From: Solimonas marina
GTDB taxonomy: Bacteria > Pseudomonadota > Gammaproteobacteria > Nevskiales > Nevskiaceae
Assembly (NCBI RefSeq): GCF_012241385.1
Contig: NZ_JAAVXB010000001.1
Span: forward strand, 434,001-498,000
DNA: 64,000 nucleotides
Reading direction: 5' to 3'
The position numbers and the translations under genes were made by a program. Under the pieces are notes generated by a model that saw only the letters and a program-made list of their open reading frames with translations, was not told the origin of the DNA and did not search any database. Position 1 is the stretch's first letter. The number at the start of each line of letters is the position of its first letter. This document shows positions 7,933 through 17,023 of this stretch, one piece after another.

Positions 7933-9179
7933 GGCAGCAGGGTCTCGCCGCGGACCAGATCGTCGAAGGTCTCGCGGGCGCGGATCAGGGTTTCGGCATC
8001 GCCGTCGACCATCACTTCGGCGGCGCGCGGCCGCGAGTTGTAATTCGACGCCATCGTGAAGCCGTAGGCGCCGGCGGTGCGCACCGCCAGCAGATCGTCC
8101 GTGGCTATCGCCAGCGCCCGGTCCTTGCCGATCCAGTCGCCGGTTTCGCAGATCGGCCCGACGATGTCATAGGTCTGCGTTTCGCGCCCTTCGCCTTGCT
8201 GCACGACCGGCACGATGTCCATCCAGGCCTGATACAGCGTCGGCCGGATCAGGTCGTTCATCGCCGCATCGACGATCGCAAAGCGCTTGTCCTCGCCGCC
8301 CTTGATGCCGAGTACGCGCGTCACCAGGATGCCGGCGTTGCCGGCGATCGCCCGGCCCGGTTCGGTCAACACGCGCACCGGCAGGCCTTCGAACTTGGGC
8401 TTGATCGCCGCCGCCCAGTCGGCCGGCGCGATCGGCTTTTCGTCGTGATAGCGCACGCCGAGACCGCCGCCGACGTCGATGTGCCGCATCGTGATCCCGG
8501 CGTCGGCAAGACGCCGTACCAGCGCCAGCACGCGATCCAGCGCATCGAGAAACGGTGACACCTCTAGCAGTTGCGAGCCGATGTGGCTGGCAATGCCGAG
8601 GATCTCGATACCCGACATGCGCGCCGCACGCAGATAGAGCTGCTCGGCGGTGGCGATGTCGACGCCGAACTTGTTGTTCTTCAACCCGGTCGAGATGTAC
8701 GGATGGGTCTTGGCGTCGACGTCCGGATTGACGCGCAGCGCGATGCTGGCGCGCTTGCCCATCAGTCGCGCGGTGACGTCGATCAGCTCCAGTTCGTACT
8801 CGGACTCGACGTTGAAGCAATAGATACCCGACTCGAGCGCGAAGCGAATCTCGTCCTCGGACTTGCCGACCCCGGAGAACACCACGCGATCGGCGCGACC
8901 GCCGGCCTTCAGCACGCGCTGCAGCTCGCCACCGGAGACAATGTCGAAGCCAGCGCCCAGCCGCGCCAGGGTTTGCAGCACGGCGAGGTTGGAGTTCGCC
9001 TTCACCGCGTAGCAAACCATGTGCTCCAGACCGGCCAGCGCGTCGTCGAACGCGCGGAAGTGGCGCTCCAGTGTCGCGCGCGAATAAACGTAGAGCGGGG
9101 TGCCGTGGCGCTCGGCGAGGCGCAGCACGGATACGTCTTCGGCGTACATTTCGCCGTTGCGGAATTCGAAGTAGTCCAC
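7929..9179 (-). CDS. lysA: Diaminopimelate decarboxylase
   Basis: 416 aa PLP enzyme that converts meso-diaminopimelate to lysine, the last step of the pathway; cytosolic. The PLP lysine is in YAVKANSNL near residue 60. Fold type III alanine-racemase-like barrel motifs follow (NPDVDAKTHPYISTG, ASHIGSQL, DVGGGLGV), then the C-terminal domain with the substrate-binding CETGD segment. The length is normal. It lies 32 nt after lptM and overlaps polA by 4 nt. The lptM-lysA pairing is common in proteobacteria; there lysA is usually followed by dapF rather than polA. Confidence 0.97.
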   Translation of the reverse strand: MDYFEFRNGEMYAEDVSVLRLAERHGTPLYVYSRATLERHFRAFDDALAGLEHMVCYAVKANSNLAVLQTLARLGAGFDIVSGGELQRVLKAGGRADRVVFSGVGKSEDEIRFALESGIYCFNVESEYELELIDVTARLMGKRASIALRVNPDVDAKTHPYISTGLKNNKFGVDIATAEQLYLRAARMSGIEILGIASHIGSQLLEVSPFLDALDRVLALVRRLADAGITMRHIDVGGGLGVRYHDEKPIAPADWAAAIKPKFEGLPVRVLTEPGRAIAGNAGILVTRVLGIKGGEDKRFAIVDAAMNDLIRPTLYQAWMDIVPVVQQGEGRETQTYDIVGPICETGDWIGKDRALAIATDDLLAVRTAGAYGFTMASNYNSRPRAAEVMVDGDAETLIRARETFDDLVRGETLLP

Positions 9180-9211
9180 GCGTAGAACTCTGATATCGGG
9201 GAAGGCGCGCC

Positions 9212-9499
9212 TTACGGCGAGGGGGTCGACGCGCTGGTGTCGTCGTCCTTTTTCTTCTGGTTCTCGTCGGTCTCCGACGCTGGCGTCGGCGCCGTCGAAG
9301 GGGCCGCCGCGGCATCGCCGCCGGTCGTGGCCGCGGGCTTCTGCGGCGGCGCGGCCGACGTCTCCGGCACCACCGTCGGGCTGGTCAGCTCCGCCGCGCT
9401 TTTCTTCTTCGGCGGCTTGTGATCGGGCAGATACAGGGCACCGGACTGCCCGCAGGCAACCAGCGTCACGGTCAGCAGAGGCGCGAGCAGCTTCAACAT
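9212..9499 (-). CDS. lptM: LPS translocon maturation chaperone LptM (YifL-type small lipoprotein)
   Basis: 95 aa lipoprotein with a short signal ending in a VAC lipobox, so Cys16 is the acylated residue. The family signature CGQSGALYLPDHKP follows at once. Known LptM proteins assist disulfide maturation of the LptD/LptE outer-membrane LPS translocon. The remaining 65 residues are a Pro/Ala/Thr-rich, then Lys/Asp-rich disordered tail, longer than in E. coli. The start at 9499 is chosen because the frame stays open far upstream without lipoprotein character, while this ATG begins a canonical signal peptide. It probably heads the lptM-lysA-polA operon. Confidence 0.85.
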   Translation of the reverse strand: MLKLLAPLLTVTLVACGQSGALYLPDHKPPKKKSAAELTSPTVVPETSAAPPQKPAATTGGDAAAAPSTAPTPASETDENQKKKDDDTSASTPSP

Positions 9500-9685
9500 C
9501 GTCGTCACCGGAACGAGGGCGGTCAGTTTACCCGCTCTGCCCGCACGCGACGGAAGTTCGACCCACCGCCGCCGCGCCCTTGCCAGGCGATGTTGCACCG
9601 GCAGGGCGCTGCCCACGGGGCAGCCTGCCTTAAGTGTGGCGGGAGATGTTATGGACAAATAGGTGCCACTCGCGACAATCGTCAC

Positions 9686-10360
9686 ATGAATGCCGAACGC
9701 ACCGACAGCGAGATCATCCTGGAGCCGGATGTGCCGGCGCGGGCGGCGGTGGTCTGGCTGCATGGGCTCGGCGCCGACGGCAACGACTTCATCCCCATCG
9801 TCCCGGAACTCGACCTGCCGCGCGACGCCGGCGTGCGCTTCGTGTTTCCGCACGCACCGGTCCGGCCGGTCACGCTCAATGCCGGCATGCCGATGCGGGC
9901 GTGGTACGACCTCTACGACCTCGACAAGGACGGTCCCGAGGACGAAACCGGCATCCGCACGTCTGCCGCGCGCATCCGCGGCTATCTCGAAGCACAGCTG
10001 GCGGCCGGCATCGCGGCTGAACGTCTGGTGCTCGCCGGCTTCTCGCAAGGCGGCGCGATGACCCTGCATACCGGTCTGCGCCTGCCGCAGGCGATCGGCG
10101 GCCTGATCGCGCTGTCGGCCTATCTGCCACTGCACCAGAGCTTCGATGCCGAAGCCAGCGACGCCGCGCGCAAGATTCCGCTGCTGATCGCGCATGGCCG
10201 CCATGACCCCATCGTGCCCTGCACCTGGGGCGAAGCCGCCGCCGAAGGCCTCGGCGAGCGCGGCTACGACGTGCGCTGGCATCGCTACGCGATGGCGCAC
10301 GAAGTCTGCGAGGAAGAAATCGCCGACATCGGCAAATTCCTCCGCCAGCGCCTGCTCTGA
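9686..10360 (+). CDS. Carboxylesterase/phospholipase-type alpha/beta hydrolase
   Basis: 224 aa hydrolase of the carboxylesterase-2 (EstB/YpfH-like) family, probably a cytosolic esterase acting on short-chain or lysophospholipid esters. The oxyanion segment is VVWLHGLGADGNDF and the nucleophile elbow is GFSQGGAM. The acid is in HGRHDPIVP and the histidine in AMAHEVC, so the triad is complete. The start at 9686 gives the family length; the frame extends further upstream without recognisable protein. It is divergent from lptM and convergent with tamB, separated from the latter by a 9-bp hairpin. Confidence 0.9.
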   Translation: MNAERTDSEIILEPDVPARAAVVWLHGLGADGNDFIPIVPELDLPRDAGVRFVFPHAPVRPVTLNAGMPMRAWYDLYDLDKDGPEDETGIRTSAARIRGYLEAQLAAGIAAERLVLAGFSQGGAMTLHTGLRLPQAIGGLIALSAYLPLHQSFDAEASDAARKIPLLIAHGRHDPIVPCTWGEAAAEGLGERGYDVRWHRYAMAHEVCEEEIADIGKFLRQRLL

Positions 10361-10371
10361 CTTCGAGGACC

Positions 10372-10391
10372 GCGCGCCGCCAGCGGCGCGC
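10372..10391. terminator. Hairpin between convergent esterase and tamB genes
   Basis: Perfect 9-bp inverted repeat GCGCGCCGC/GCGGCGCGC with a 2-nt centre, lying between the esterase stop (10360) and the tamB stop. There is no T-run on either side, so it would be a weak terminator or an RNA 3'-end stabiliser. Confidence 0.4.
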
Positions 10392-13300
10392 TACTTGCGC
10401 TCGATCGTGTAGAGCAGGTCACCGCCCGATTCGATGCCGGTTTCGGTGCGCGCCTTGAAGCCGTGTCCCAGGTCGTACTGGATGCGGAAGGTGTATCCCT
10501 GCTGGAACAAGGCCACGCCATAGCTGATGAACAGTTTCGGCGACAGGTATTTGCCGACCGTGAACATCGCCTGGTCGTTGGTCTCGCCGGGCTTGGAACC
10601 GACGGTGATTTCGTCGATGCCGATCTTGCTGCCGAGCTGCTGCGCGATCCACTCACCACCCGCCAGGCCCAGCGATGTCGCCGCGCCGCCGACCATCGAT
10701 TTGTCACTGGCCGAGGTCGTGTCATCGAGCGGCCGGCCGAGCACCAGCCACGCCAGCTGCTGTTGCTGCGGCATCACCGGCGTCGAGAACAACTGGAACT
10801 CCGGCTTGCGCAAAGTGCCGCGCACGTACAGCCCGACCGTGACGTCGTCGGTGGGCTTGCGTGTCGCCCGCACCTCCAGCGCCGGTTCGGTGACCGGACC
10901 ACCACTGAAGATCAGCTTGCCGGTCTCGATCGTCAGGTCCTGGCCGTAGGCCTTGTAGTGACCGTCGACCAACGTGATCTCGCCGCGCGCGCGCGTCGAC
11001 ACGCCGGGCTGTTCGATGGCCTGAACCGATCCGGTCAATCGTGACTTCAGACCGAAGCCCTCGAACTTCACATTGTCGCCGAGCTTGAGCGTGACGTTGG
11101 CGTTGACCAGCAGGTTGCGCTGTGCCTGCGCGCCCGGATCGTCGCCGACCATGACTTGGTCGCTGCTGGCCGAGACACTGCCATCGCCGAGTGACTTCGG
11201 GGTGATCTGCGCTTTCGGAATCGTCACCGTGCCGTTGACGGCGAGCTTGCGCTCGGCCAGCGCCACGTGCAGGTCCGGCGAGACCCAGATCTGCGCCTCG
11301 CTGGTGCTGACGGCCTTGAAGTTTTCGCCCTTCAGCTGCAGGTCGAGTTTCAAGGGATTGGCACGCGGGCTGATCTCGCCGCTCAGGTGTACGGCGCCAC
11401 CGTCGGAGCTGGCGGAGCCGTCGATCTTCAGATCGCCGGCCAGGTCGGAGTCGACGCGCATGCCGATGTCCTTGAGCGTGATGCCCGGCGTCACCAGTGC
11501 GACTTCGCCGTCGGACAGCTGCACGCTGCCGTCGAACTGCGGATCGACCAGCGTGCCGGCCAGTTCGAACTGGCCTGCGGCGCGGCCCTTGGCGCTGGAT
11601 ATTTCCGGGGTGATCTGATGCAGCCAGCCGAGATCCGGCAGCTTGACCCGCAATTCGCCGCTCAGCTTGCGCTCCGCGAACACGTCGCCGGCCGCGAGGG
11701 TCGCCGTCCCGTCGATCAGGCCATTGGCGATCGGCAGGTGCAATTCGACGTCGGTACCGGCCTTGCCGTTGTCGTCGATCGACAGCTTGGCCGGCTGCAG
11801 GTCGATCGGCGGCAGACCGCCGACCTGCCAGCGCCCGCCTTCGGTGGCGATATCGGCACGCAAGTCCTCGAGGCCGCGCGGGCCGAGTTCGGCATAGCCG
11901 CTGGCCTGCAGCACGACGTCGATCCGCGCGCCATTCGGCAGCAGCGGCTGTAGATAGGTCAGTGCGAAATCGGACAGCGCGAAGTCGATGCGGCGGTTCT
12001 GCTTGCCGTCCTTCTTGACCCCGACGCAGGCGCGCGCACCGGATGACGACCAGCACATCGGGTCGAGCGCAACCGTGTCGAGTCCGGCGCTGATCGCCGT
12101 CGGCTGTTCCAGCGCCCAGGGCGCCAGCTGCAGCGGCGCGACCTTGCCGCTGCGCAGCTCGCCGGTCCAGGTCAGCTTGTCGACATCCAGTGCGCCGTGC
12201 GCGGCCAGCGTCAGATCGCCCTCGCCGGTGCTCGCACTCAGCGTGATGTCATGGGCATTGGCCGGACCGTGGATGGCGAGCGTCGCCTTCGAGATCGGCA
12301 CGCCGGCGGAGGCATCCTGCACGCTCAGGTCGACGTCGAGCTGCCCATGCGGATCGACGTCGGCCTTCAGTTCACCGAGCTTGAGGCTGGTGCCGCCGTA
12401 GTCCAGTCCTTCGACTTTCAGCGCCGCCACCACGTGCGGCGCCTTCATCTCGCCCCGCGCCGACAGCGTGCCGTGCAGGCTGCCGAGCAGACCCGGCCAG
12501 GCATCGGCCAGCTTCGGCGCGTCGATGCGTGCCTTGGCATCCAGCGTCGGCAGCACCTGCCCCTGTGCATCGACGACCGCCTGGCCGCTCTGCACGTACA
12601 GCTTGTCGAAGCTCAATCGGTCGCCGACATAGCGCCCCTGTGTCTCCAGCGCCAGCGGATAGCCGCGCAGCTTGGAGTTCTTCAGGGTCGCATTGAAGCG
12701 CACGTCCGGCTTGCCGTCGGCAACCACGGTCTTGGCCTCGAAGCTGCCGTTGATGACGCCCGGCAGATCCGCATACGCGCGCTCGGGGTGCAGGTTCTGC
12801 ACGCTGCCGCTGCCGTCGACGCGCACGCCGTCTTTCCAGCTGACGTCGGCCTGCGCATGCAAGGTACCGCCCAGGGCTTGCGCGTCGAGCGCGTCGAGCT
12901 TGACGCCGGACAGCGAGCCACTGCCTTTGGCGCTGAGCGCGACGGCGAGCTGCGGCAAGGTGACCTTGCCCTTGAGGTCGAACTGATAGTCGTCGACGGT
13001 ACCGCGCCAGTGCGCCTCGCCACCGCCGCTGTCGACCGGCGTCGACGTCGCATCGCCGGCACCAGGTGGCGGCCAGCTGATGCGCTGCCAGCTCAGCGTC
13101 AGATCGCTGGGCGACGAATAGCCGAACGTGCCCTCGAGCTTGGCAACCGCAAAGCCCTGCGTATGCAGCGGATGGAATTCGATGCCGTCCGGTTTCAACG
13201 TGGCGATGCCGTCGAGACGCGCGCGACCGACCCATGGCGTGGTTGCCGCCAGCTGTTCGAGAACGATGCGATCGCCAACCCAGCTCGCCGCCAGTGCGAT

Positions 13301-13792
13301 GTCGTCGATGGCGATCGGCGCGCCGTCGGCGGACTGAATGCGCAGCGCGCCGAGCTGTGCGTGGCGCAACGCGATCGACACCGGCAAGCGCGTCAGCGCC
13401 CCTTCGCTGGATGGCGGCGTCGGGGTTTGGTCTTGCGCCGGTTTCAGCGTCACGTCGACGCTGGCCGCCTTCAGGCTTTCGATCTCGACATGCCGTCGCG
13501 CCAGCTGCGACAGATCGGCATCGAGTTCGGCGTCACGAATGTCGACATCGGCCGAGCCGAGCGCGAGCTTCAGATGGCCGATCTTCAGCGGCCCCCAGAC
13601 GGTGCCGCTGACGTCCTCGGCCTGCACCATGCCACCGGTGAAGGTATTGGCAGCCCGCAGACCCAGCTGCGCACCGGACTGCGTGAACAGCACGAAGACG
13701 ACCGCGCCGACCAACAGCGCGAAGACGATGCCGACCGCCGCACGGGCGATCACCAGCGCCAGCCACAGGCCCTGTTTCAGCGACGCGTTCAC
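10391..13792 (-). CDS. tamB: Translocation and assembly module inner-membrane component TamB
   Basis: 1133 aa AsmA/VPS13-like bridge protein anchored in the inner membrane by one N-terminal helix (about residues 10-37). The long body is repetitive beta-strand sequence. The conserved C-terminal DUF490 domain (about 800-1133) ends in the typical SYGVALFQQGYTFRIQYDL motif that docks with TamA. Family members help insert outer-membrane proteins and move phospholipids between the membranes. Its ATG overlaps the tamA stop by 4 nt, forming the classical tamAB pair. Repeated SGEI/LSGEL-type segments in the middle reflect the groove architecture rather than separate domains. Confidence 0.93.
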   Translation of the reverse strand: MNASLKQGLWLALVIARAAVGIVFALLVGAVVFVLFTQSGAQLGLRAANTFTGGMVQAEDVSGTVWGPLKIGHLKLALGSADVDIRDAELDADLSQLARRHVEIESLKAASVDVTLKPAQDQTPTPPSSEGALTRLPVSIALRHAQLGALRIQSADGAPIAIDDIALAASWVGDRIVLEQLAATTPWVGRARLDGIATLKPDGIEFHPLHTQGFAVAKLEGTFGYSSPSDLTLSWQRISWPPPGAGDATSTPVDSGGGEAHWRGTVDDYQFDLKGKVTLPQLAVALSAKGSGSLSGVKLDALDAQALGGTLHAQADVSWKDGVRVDGSGSVQNLHPERAYADLPGVINGSFEAKTVVADGKPDVRFNATLKNSKLRGYPLALETQGRYVGDRLSFDKLYVQSGQAVVDAQGQVLPTLDAKARIDAPKLADAWPGLLGSLHGTLSARGEMKAPHVVAALKVEGLDYGGTSLKLGELKADVDPHGQLDVDLSVQDASAGVPISKATLAIHGPANAHDITLSASTGEGDLTLAAHGALDVDKLTWTGELRSGKVAPLQLAPWALEQPTAISAGLDTVALDPMCWSSSGARACVGVKKDGKQNRRIDFALSDFALTYLQPLLPNGARIDVVLQASGYAELGPRGLEDLRADIATEGGRWQVGGLPPIDLQPAKLSIDDNGKAGTDVELHLPIANGLIDGTATLAAGDVFAERKLSGELRVKLPDLGWLHQITPEISSAKGRAAGQFELAGTLVDPQFDGSVQLSDGEVALVTPGITLKDIGMRVDSDLAGDLKIDGSASSDGGAVHLSGEISPRANPLKLDLQLKGENFKAVSTSEAQIWVSPDLHVALAERKLAVNGTVTIPKAQITPKSLGDGSVSASSDQVMVGDDPGAQAQRNLLVNANVTLKLGDNVKFEGFGLKSRLTGSVQAIEQPGVSTRARGEITLVDGHYKAYGQDLTIETGKLIFSGGPVTEPALEVRATRKPTDDVTVGLYVRGTLRKPEFQLFSTPVMPQQQQLAWLVLGRPLDDTTSASDKSMVGGAATSLGLAGGEWIAQQLGSKIGIDEITVGSKPGETNDQAMFTVGKYLSPKLFISYGVALFQQGYTFRIQYDLGHGFKARTETGIESGGDLLYTIERK

Positions 13793-15558
13793 AGGCCCAC
13801 CCTCACACCGATGTAGAGCCGTACCGGCGGCTGGTCCTTGTCGAGCGCGTGACCGAAGTCGAGGCGGATGGTGCCCACCGGCGAGCGGTAGCGCAGGCCG
13901 GCGCCGACACCGTAATGCAGCTCAGGCGCCGGGTCCTTGGACACGCCACCGCCGTCGAAGAACTCGGCGATCCCGACATTGCCCCAGACCCGCGTCTCAA
14001 GCTCGGCGCTGAACGTCGTCAGATAGTTGCCGCCAATGACATTGCCGTCGGCGTCCCTCGGACCGATCGACTGATAACTGTAGCCACGAATCGAGTCGTC
14101 GCCGCCGGCGAAGAACCGCTGTGACGCCGGCAGGCGGCCGAACTCGCCGGTCAGGTTGGCGCCGTACTCGTAGCGCAGCAAGACACGCGAGCGCCGCATC
14201 AGCGGCCACGCGGCGCGCGCCGTGCCATGGAACTGCACGAAGCTGACCGACGACAGCACGTTGCGCGCCGCGCCGTGCACGTCGACGATCGCCGAGAAGC
14301 CTTTGCGCGTGTAGATCGAATCATCGAGTTCGGTCAGCGTCAGCGACATGCCGGGCATCACCAGATCGGCAGTCGTATCGTCGAGACCCAGGTGCGATTC
14401 TTCGTGCAGGTATTTGATGTAAGGCTGCTGGCGCCACTTGCCGGGCAGGCGCACCAGGCCAACGCCGACGCCGTGCAGATAGCTCTTGCCCGACTTGTAG
14501 TCCTGCTCGCCGATATTGCCGCTGATGGTGAACATCTCGCCGGCCTTGTTGCCGGTCGGAATCCGGTATTCGCCGGCGGCCTCGGTCTTGATCTGCGACA
14601 GCTGGGTTTCCAGATGCAGCGAGTGCCCGTACTGGTTCAGCCGCCGGAAGTCGGACGCCACCGAACCGCGCGCACCGGTGTCGGTGCCGTAGCCGATGCC
14701 GAAATCGTAATGCTGGCGGTTACGCGGCTTGGTCTTGATCACCAGCGGCACACGTCCGTCGACGGCCTTGTCGTGCTCGGTCTGCACTTCGACGCTGTCG
14801 AAGTAGCCGAGATCGCTGAGCGCAAACTGGGCATTGAGCACCACCTGCGGGTCGTAAACGTCGCCCGGCTTGATCGGCACGTAACGCCGCAGGAACGCAT
14901 CATTGAGACGTTGCCCGTCGGTGACGTCGCCCTGATCGATGGTGAAATCGCCGAAGTGGTACTGCGCGCCGGTTTCGAAGTGCAGCACCGCCTCCGCCGT
15001 GTTGTCGGACGGCTTCACACGCAGTTCGGACTCGACGTAGTGCGCGTCGAGATAACCCTTGGCATAGGCGACGCTGGTCAGGATCGACTTGGCCTGGTCG
15101 TAATCGCTGTGCAGCAGCGGATCGCCTTCCTCCAGCAGGCGGTGCATGTGCTTGATCGCGCGATCGAAGTCACCGGCACCGTCGCCGCTGATCTCGATGT
15201 CGACCCGCGTCAGCTTCATGCGCGGACCGGGGTCGATGGTGTAGGTCGCACGCCAGTTCGGCGCCTCGCCCTCCAGATGCGCATCGATGAAAGGGTTGTA
15301 GTAGCCGAACGGCCGCAGTGACTCGCGCAGTTCCGGACCGGCCTGGCGATGCAGCCGCTCAACCGTGGCCTGATCCAGATCCTTGCGCTTCACGTAGTCG
15401 CGGATCGACAGATACGCCTCGGCGTTGCGCTTCAGATCACCGGACACGCCTTTGACCTCGACCCGCAGGTCGGCAAGCGCCATGAATGGCCAACACAACA
15501 ACAGCAGGCTGAGAATGCGGAAGAGCGGCACGGGCGGTCGGGGGAACAGGCGCTTCAC
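13789..15558 (-). CDS. tamA: Translocation and assembly module outer-membrane protein TamA
   Basis: 589 aa Omp85-family protein: signal peptide (about 1-29, ending ALA), three POTRA domains (about 30-265) and a 16-strand BamA-like barrel. The barrel contains the family segments FFAGGDDSIRGYSYQSIGPRD and GVGAGLRYRSPVGTIRLDFG. It partners with TamB, encoded next with a 4-nt overlap. The C-terminal residue is Leu rather than the usual aromatic residue, a small deviation. The upstream region to the divergent glutathione transferase is about 115 bp and would hold both promoters. Confidence 0.93.
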   Translation of the reverse strand: MKRLFPRPPVPLFRILSLLLLCWPFMALADLRVEVKGVSGDLKRNAEAYLSIRDYVKRKDLDQATVERLHRQAGPELRESLRPFGYYNPFIDAHLEGEAPNWRATYTIDPGPRMKLTRVDIEISGDGAGDFDRAIKHMHRLLEEGDPLLHSDYDQAKSILTSVAYAKGYLDAHYVESELRVKPSDNTAEAVLHFETGAQYHFGDFTIDQGDVTDGQRLNDAFLRRYVPIKPGDVYDPQVVLNAQFALSDLGYFDSVEVQTEHDKAVDGRVPLVIKTKPRNRQHYDFGIGYGTDTGARGSVASDFRRLNQYGHSLHLETQLSQIKTEAAGEYRIPTGNKAGEMFTISGNIGEQDYKSGKSYLHGVGVGLVRLPGKWRQQPYIKYLHEESHLGLDDTTADLVMPGMSLTLTELDDSIYTRKGFSAIVDVHGAARNVLSSVSFVQFHGTARAAWPLMRRSRVLLRYEYGANLTGEFGRLPASQRFFAGGDDSIRGYSYQSIGPRDADGNVIGGNYLTTFSAELETRVWGNVGIAEFFDGGGVSKDPAPELHYGVGAGLRYRSPVGTIRLDFGHALDKDQPPVRLYIGVRVGL

Positions 15559-15672
15559 GATCGGTGGATTCGAGCGCAGTATTATCCATATGCTCGGGCG
15601 GGCGTCTCACCATGAAACCGTCAGGGCTGCGGCCAGGTTCACCGCATCCCCCTTGAGAACCGGAGTTTTCGC

Positions 15673-16629
15673 ATGCATCCGATGACGCTCTACATCGGCA
15701 GCAAGTCGCTGTCATCGTGGTCGCTGCGGCCGTGGGTGCTGATGCGTCATCACGGCCTTGCCTTCGACGAGGTCGTCATCACGCTCGACGTCGCGGATAC
15801 CGCCGCACACATTCGTGCGCACTCACCGACCGGCCGCGTGCCGGTGCTGGTCGACGGCGATCTGCGCATCTGGGAATCGCAGGCGATCTGCGAATACGTC
15901 GCCGAGACCTTTGCGTTGCCGCGCGCCTGGCCGCTGGAACCGGCGGCACGGGCCATGGCGCGGGCGATTTCCGCGGAAATGCATGCCGGCTTCGAGTCAC
16001 TGCGCCGCGAGCTGCCGTTCGAAGCGCAACGCGAGCCCGGCCCGGTGCCGATGTCGGCCGAGACCGAGGCCGATATCGCCCGCATCCGCCACCTTTGGCG
16101 CGAAGCGCGCCGCCTCTACGGCCACGACGGCGAGTGGCTGTTCGGCAAGTTCGGCATCGCCGACGCGATGTACGTCCCAGTGGCCATCCGTTTCTTCCTC
16201 TACGACGTGCCGCTCGACGGACCGGAACGCGACTATATGCATAGCGTGATCCTGCACCCCGCCGTGCAGGCCTGGATGGAAGCGGCCTCGCAGGAGTTGC
16301 CGGGTGGCGAATCGGCGCTGGAACGCACCCAGGAAGTCGAATCGATGCCGGAGCCGCAAGCCGCGGCAGAGCCGGCCGCCGTCGTGGAGACCGTTGCAGC
16401 CGCCTCGGCACCTGAGCCGACCCCGGCCGTCGCGAGCGCCGCAACCGAAACCACCAGCGCAGTCCCGCCGAGCCCCGCGACCCAACCCGAGCCCCCGGCT
16501 ACGCCAGCCGCGGCCCCGACGCCCGCGGCCAAGCCGGCACCGGCGGCGGCCATCGCCAAAGCCGCCAGCGCCATCAATACCGGTGCCGAGCTGCCCAAGG
16601 TGCGCTCGTTTCAGCTCCCCAGCGACTGA
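15673..16629 (+). CDS. Glutathione S-transferase family protein with long Ala/Pro C-terminal tail
   Basis: 318 aa. Residues 1-80 form the thioredoxin-like GST domain (SKSLSSWSLRPWVLMRHHGL, then TGRVPVLVDGDLRIWESQAI for the glutathione-binding cis-Pro and Glu-Ser). Residues 90-210 form the helical C-terminal domain. After about residue 215 comes an atypical tail of about 100 residues, almost entirely Ala, Pro, Glu and Thr, ending in a more ordered VRSFQLPSD. Ordinary GSTs of this subgroup are about 210-230 aa. Codon use stays GC-rich through the tail and no frameshift is needed. A GGAG lies 10 nt before the first ATG; a second ATG at 15682 is possible. Substrate unknown. Confidence 0.85.
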   Translation: MHPMTLYIGSKSLSSWSLRPWVLMRHHGLAFDEVVITLDVADTAAHIRAHSPTGRVPVLVDGDLRIWESQAICEYVAETFALPRAWPLEPAARAMARAISAEMHAGFESLRRELPFEAQREPGPVPMSAETEADIARIRHLWREARRLYGHDGEWLFGKFGIADAMYVPVAIRFFLYDVPLDGPERDYMHSVILHPAVQAWMEAASQELPGGESALERTQEVESMPEPQAAAEPAAVVETVAAASAPEPTPAVASAATETTSAVPPSPATQPEPPATPAAAPTPAAKPAPAAAIAKAASAINTGAELPKVRSFQLPSD

Positions 16630-16736
16630 CACCGGTCGCGGCGCCGGTTCCCAGGCGGCCACGATTGCCGTTAGGCTCGACGCTGACGCGGTGGGCCGCC
16701 GGGGGTTCGCCATCATTTCCGACCACCGGATCGCCG

Positions 16737-17012
16737 ATGCCGTTGATTTCGATTGCCCTTGCCCTCGCGGTGCTGATCTGCACGGCGATCCGCTGGCTCT
16801 ACCTGCGCAAGATCGCAATCGCGGTCGGACTGCCGGCGGTCTGGCTGCCGCATATCGGGCTGCTGCTCGTCCAGGCGATCTGCAGCTCCAGCATCGACGC
16901 CGTTCAGCACACCCGCGACGGCAACGGCCTGTGGGTACTGTGCTTCGCCTTCATCGAGGCGTCGGTCTTCATGGTCCACGTGCGGCGCCGCGGCCCCAGG
17001 CCGGGCGCCTGA
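16737..17012 (+). CDS. Small hypothetical membrane protein
   Basis: 91 aa with three predicted membrane helices (about residues 3-23, 28-52 and 62-80) and a short basic C-terminus (VRRRGPRPGA). The start at 16737 removes an upstream extension with no hydrophobic character. I do not recognise a family. It sits 107 nt after the glutathione transferase in the same direction and is convergent with the TraB/GumN gene, 11 nt away. Confidence 0.6.
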   Translation: MPLISIALALAVLICTAIRWLYLRKIAIAVGLPAVWLPHIGLLLVQAICSSSIDAVQHTRDGNGLWVLCFAFIEASVFMVHVRRRGPRPGA

Positions 17013-17023
17013 ACGAGCCGCGC

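Noticed and set aside
10391-13792. Repetitive internal segments of tamB as separate duplicated domains
   Set aside because: Recurrent beta-strand patterns are inherent to the AsmA/TamB groove and do not mark recent duplication.
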